In this document: piece by piece, positions 5,987 to 7,676 of the stretch | How the letters are laid out: every line of letters begins with the position of its first letter | How positions within the stretch are numbered: position 1 is the stretch's first letter | NCBI GenBank assembly: GCA_021443125.1 | Contig: JABUUQ010000002.1 | Coordinates: 114,469-122,144 of the forward strand | From: Bacteroidales bacterium | GTDB taxonomy: Bacteria > Bacteroidota > Bacteroidia > Bacteroidales > P3 | Direction of reading: 5' to 3' | Length of the DNA stretch: 7,676 nucleotides | Notes under the pieces: model-generated | The model's input: only the letters and a program-made list of their open reading frames with translations | Database searches by the model: none | What the model was told of the DNA's origin: nothing | Translations under genes and position numbers: made by a program

Positions 5987-6020
5987 AAAAATAACCACCC
6001 TAAGAAGAGTGGTTATTTTT
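5987..6020. terminator. Bidirectional intrinsic terminator between the M28-like/barrel gene and gdhA
   Basis: AAAAATAACCAC (5987-5998) and GTGGTTATTTTT (6009-6020) form a perfect 12-bp stem with a 10-nt loop. The A run on one side and the T run on the other let it act for both converging transcripts. It lies 38 bp after the stop of the upstream gene and 22 bp after the stop of gdhA on the other strand. It is the only strong hairpin terminator I see in the window. Confidence 0.88.
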
Positions 6021-6042
6021 CATATATTTGTTAAGTTAATTC

Positions 6043-7377
<1,335 letters not shown>

Positions 7378-7447
7378 AGTATTTGTTTTTTAATGTTGTT
7401 TTTTTATCGCTTATCACTCCAGTTTCAATAACAGAGTAATAATGTCG

Positions 7448-7478
7448 CAAAGTTATACAGATTTATTGAATTGAGAAA
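7448..7478 (-). promoter_or_regulatory. Bacteroidota-type promoter for gdhA
   Basis: The minus strand carries TAACTTTG (7448-7455), a full match to TAnnTTTG followed by C and identical to the -7 box of the S41 peptidase gene. At 19 nt upstream lies TTTC (7475-7478), one base away from the -33 TTTG. Transcription would start near 7441 and give a leader of about 64 nt, A-rich next to the start codon. Confidence 0.68.
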
Positions 7479-7498
7479 ATATTTTGCAACTTTTTTTT

Positions 7499-7506
7499 TA
7501 TTTTTG
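7499..7506 (+). promoter_or_regulatory. Candidate Bacteroidota -7 element for murF
   Basis: TATTTTTG followed by CA matches the -7 consensus. The ATG of murF is 21 nt downstream, so the leader would be about 15 nt. A run of nine T (7491-7499) adjoins it. The nearest upstream TTTG (7483-7486) is only 12 nt away, too short for a standard -33 spacing. TTTTTGCAAAAA (7501-7512) is a 12-bp palindrome over the box. Confidence 0.48.
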
Positions 7507-7527
7507 CAAAAAATTACGAGAAAGGCC

Positions 7528-7676
7528 ATGAAAATCACATTAAAAAACCTTGCTTCAAAAATTGGCGGCAGCATAATAGGACAAGAATATTCCGACACAT
7601 TTATTGAGAATGTGCTCTTCGATTCGCGAATGTTGAATTCTTCGGAAAATACAGTCTTTTTTGCTATAAAATCGCC
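7528..7676 (+). CDS. murF: MurF, UDP-MurNAc-tripeptide:D-Ala-D-Ala ligase (possibly the bifunctional MurF/alanine racemase), N-terminal part only
   Basis: Only the first 49 residues are in the window; the gene runs off the right edge. They begin MKITLKNLASKIGG, then reach LFDSRMLNSSENTVFFAIK at residues 30-48. DSR (32-34) followed by a spacer and FFAIK is the Mur-ligase N-terminal signature that binds the UDP-MurNAc substrate. The opening LASKIGGSIIG fits MurF better than MurE. In many Bacteroidota this N-terminus belongs to a long fusion of MurF with alanine racemase, which would combine D-Ala supply with its attachment to the peptidoglycan precursor; the visible part cannot decide this. GAAAGG (7520-7525) lies only 2 nt before the ATG, too close for a good ribosome-binding site. 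It is transcribed divergently from gdhA across 150 bp. Confidence 0.75.
   Translation, partial: MKITLKNLASKIGGSIIGQEYSDTFIENVLFDSRMLNSSENTVFFAIKS

Overview
The window looks like ordinary chromosome of an AT-rich Bacteroidota, most likely order Bacteroidales. The support is threefold. Several proteins have recognisable Bacteroidota-type forms: a GH3-family protein, an OppC-like permease with a long extracytoplasmic loop, a secreted protein with a PorT-like beta-barrel, and a MurF N-terminus. Four candidate promoters fit the Bacteroidota -7 consensus TAnnTTTG, each followed by C. Leaders are A-rich and mostly lack a strong Shine-Dalgarno. No tRNA, rRNA, CRISPR array, insertion sequence or phage gene was seen, and no gene-free stretch exceeds 300 bases.

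Layout. Positions 1-2171 (+) hold a probable operon: the 3' end of a GH3-family gene, sufE, a MIP18/DUF59 (SufT-like) Fe-S assembly gene, and an OppC/DppC-like ABC permease that overlaps the DUF59 gene out of frame. A convergent gene (2176-2961, -) encodes a DUF62 protein of the SAM hydrolase/halogenase superfamily with altered active-site motifs. From 3088 (+) come two exported proteins in tandem: an S41-type serine peptidase and a 496-residue protein. The latter looks like an M28 (zinc aminopeptidase) fold that has lost most metal ligands, fused to a C-terminal outer-membrane beta-barrel. A bidirectional terminator (5987-6020) separates it from gdhA (6043-7377, -), a hexameric-type glutamate dehydrogenase with an NAD-type cofactor signature. 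Divergent from gdhA is the first part of murF (7528 to the window edge).

Functional links. SufE and the DUF59 protein both serve Fe-S cluster biogenesis. The S41 peptidase and the M28-like barrel protein are both envelope proteins and probably cotranscribed. The other genes are housekeeping metabolism and cell-wall synthesis with no evident shared pathway.

The most unusual items are the probable pseudo-peptidase/beta-barrel fusion, the 21-bp periodic repeat after the GH3 gene that carries three in-frame stops and SD-like cores (with another copy before the fusion gene), and the degraded catalytic motifs of the DUF62 protein. No clearly new multi-gene system was found.
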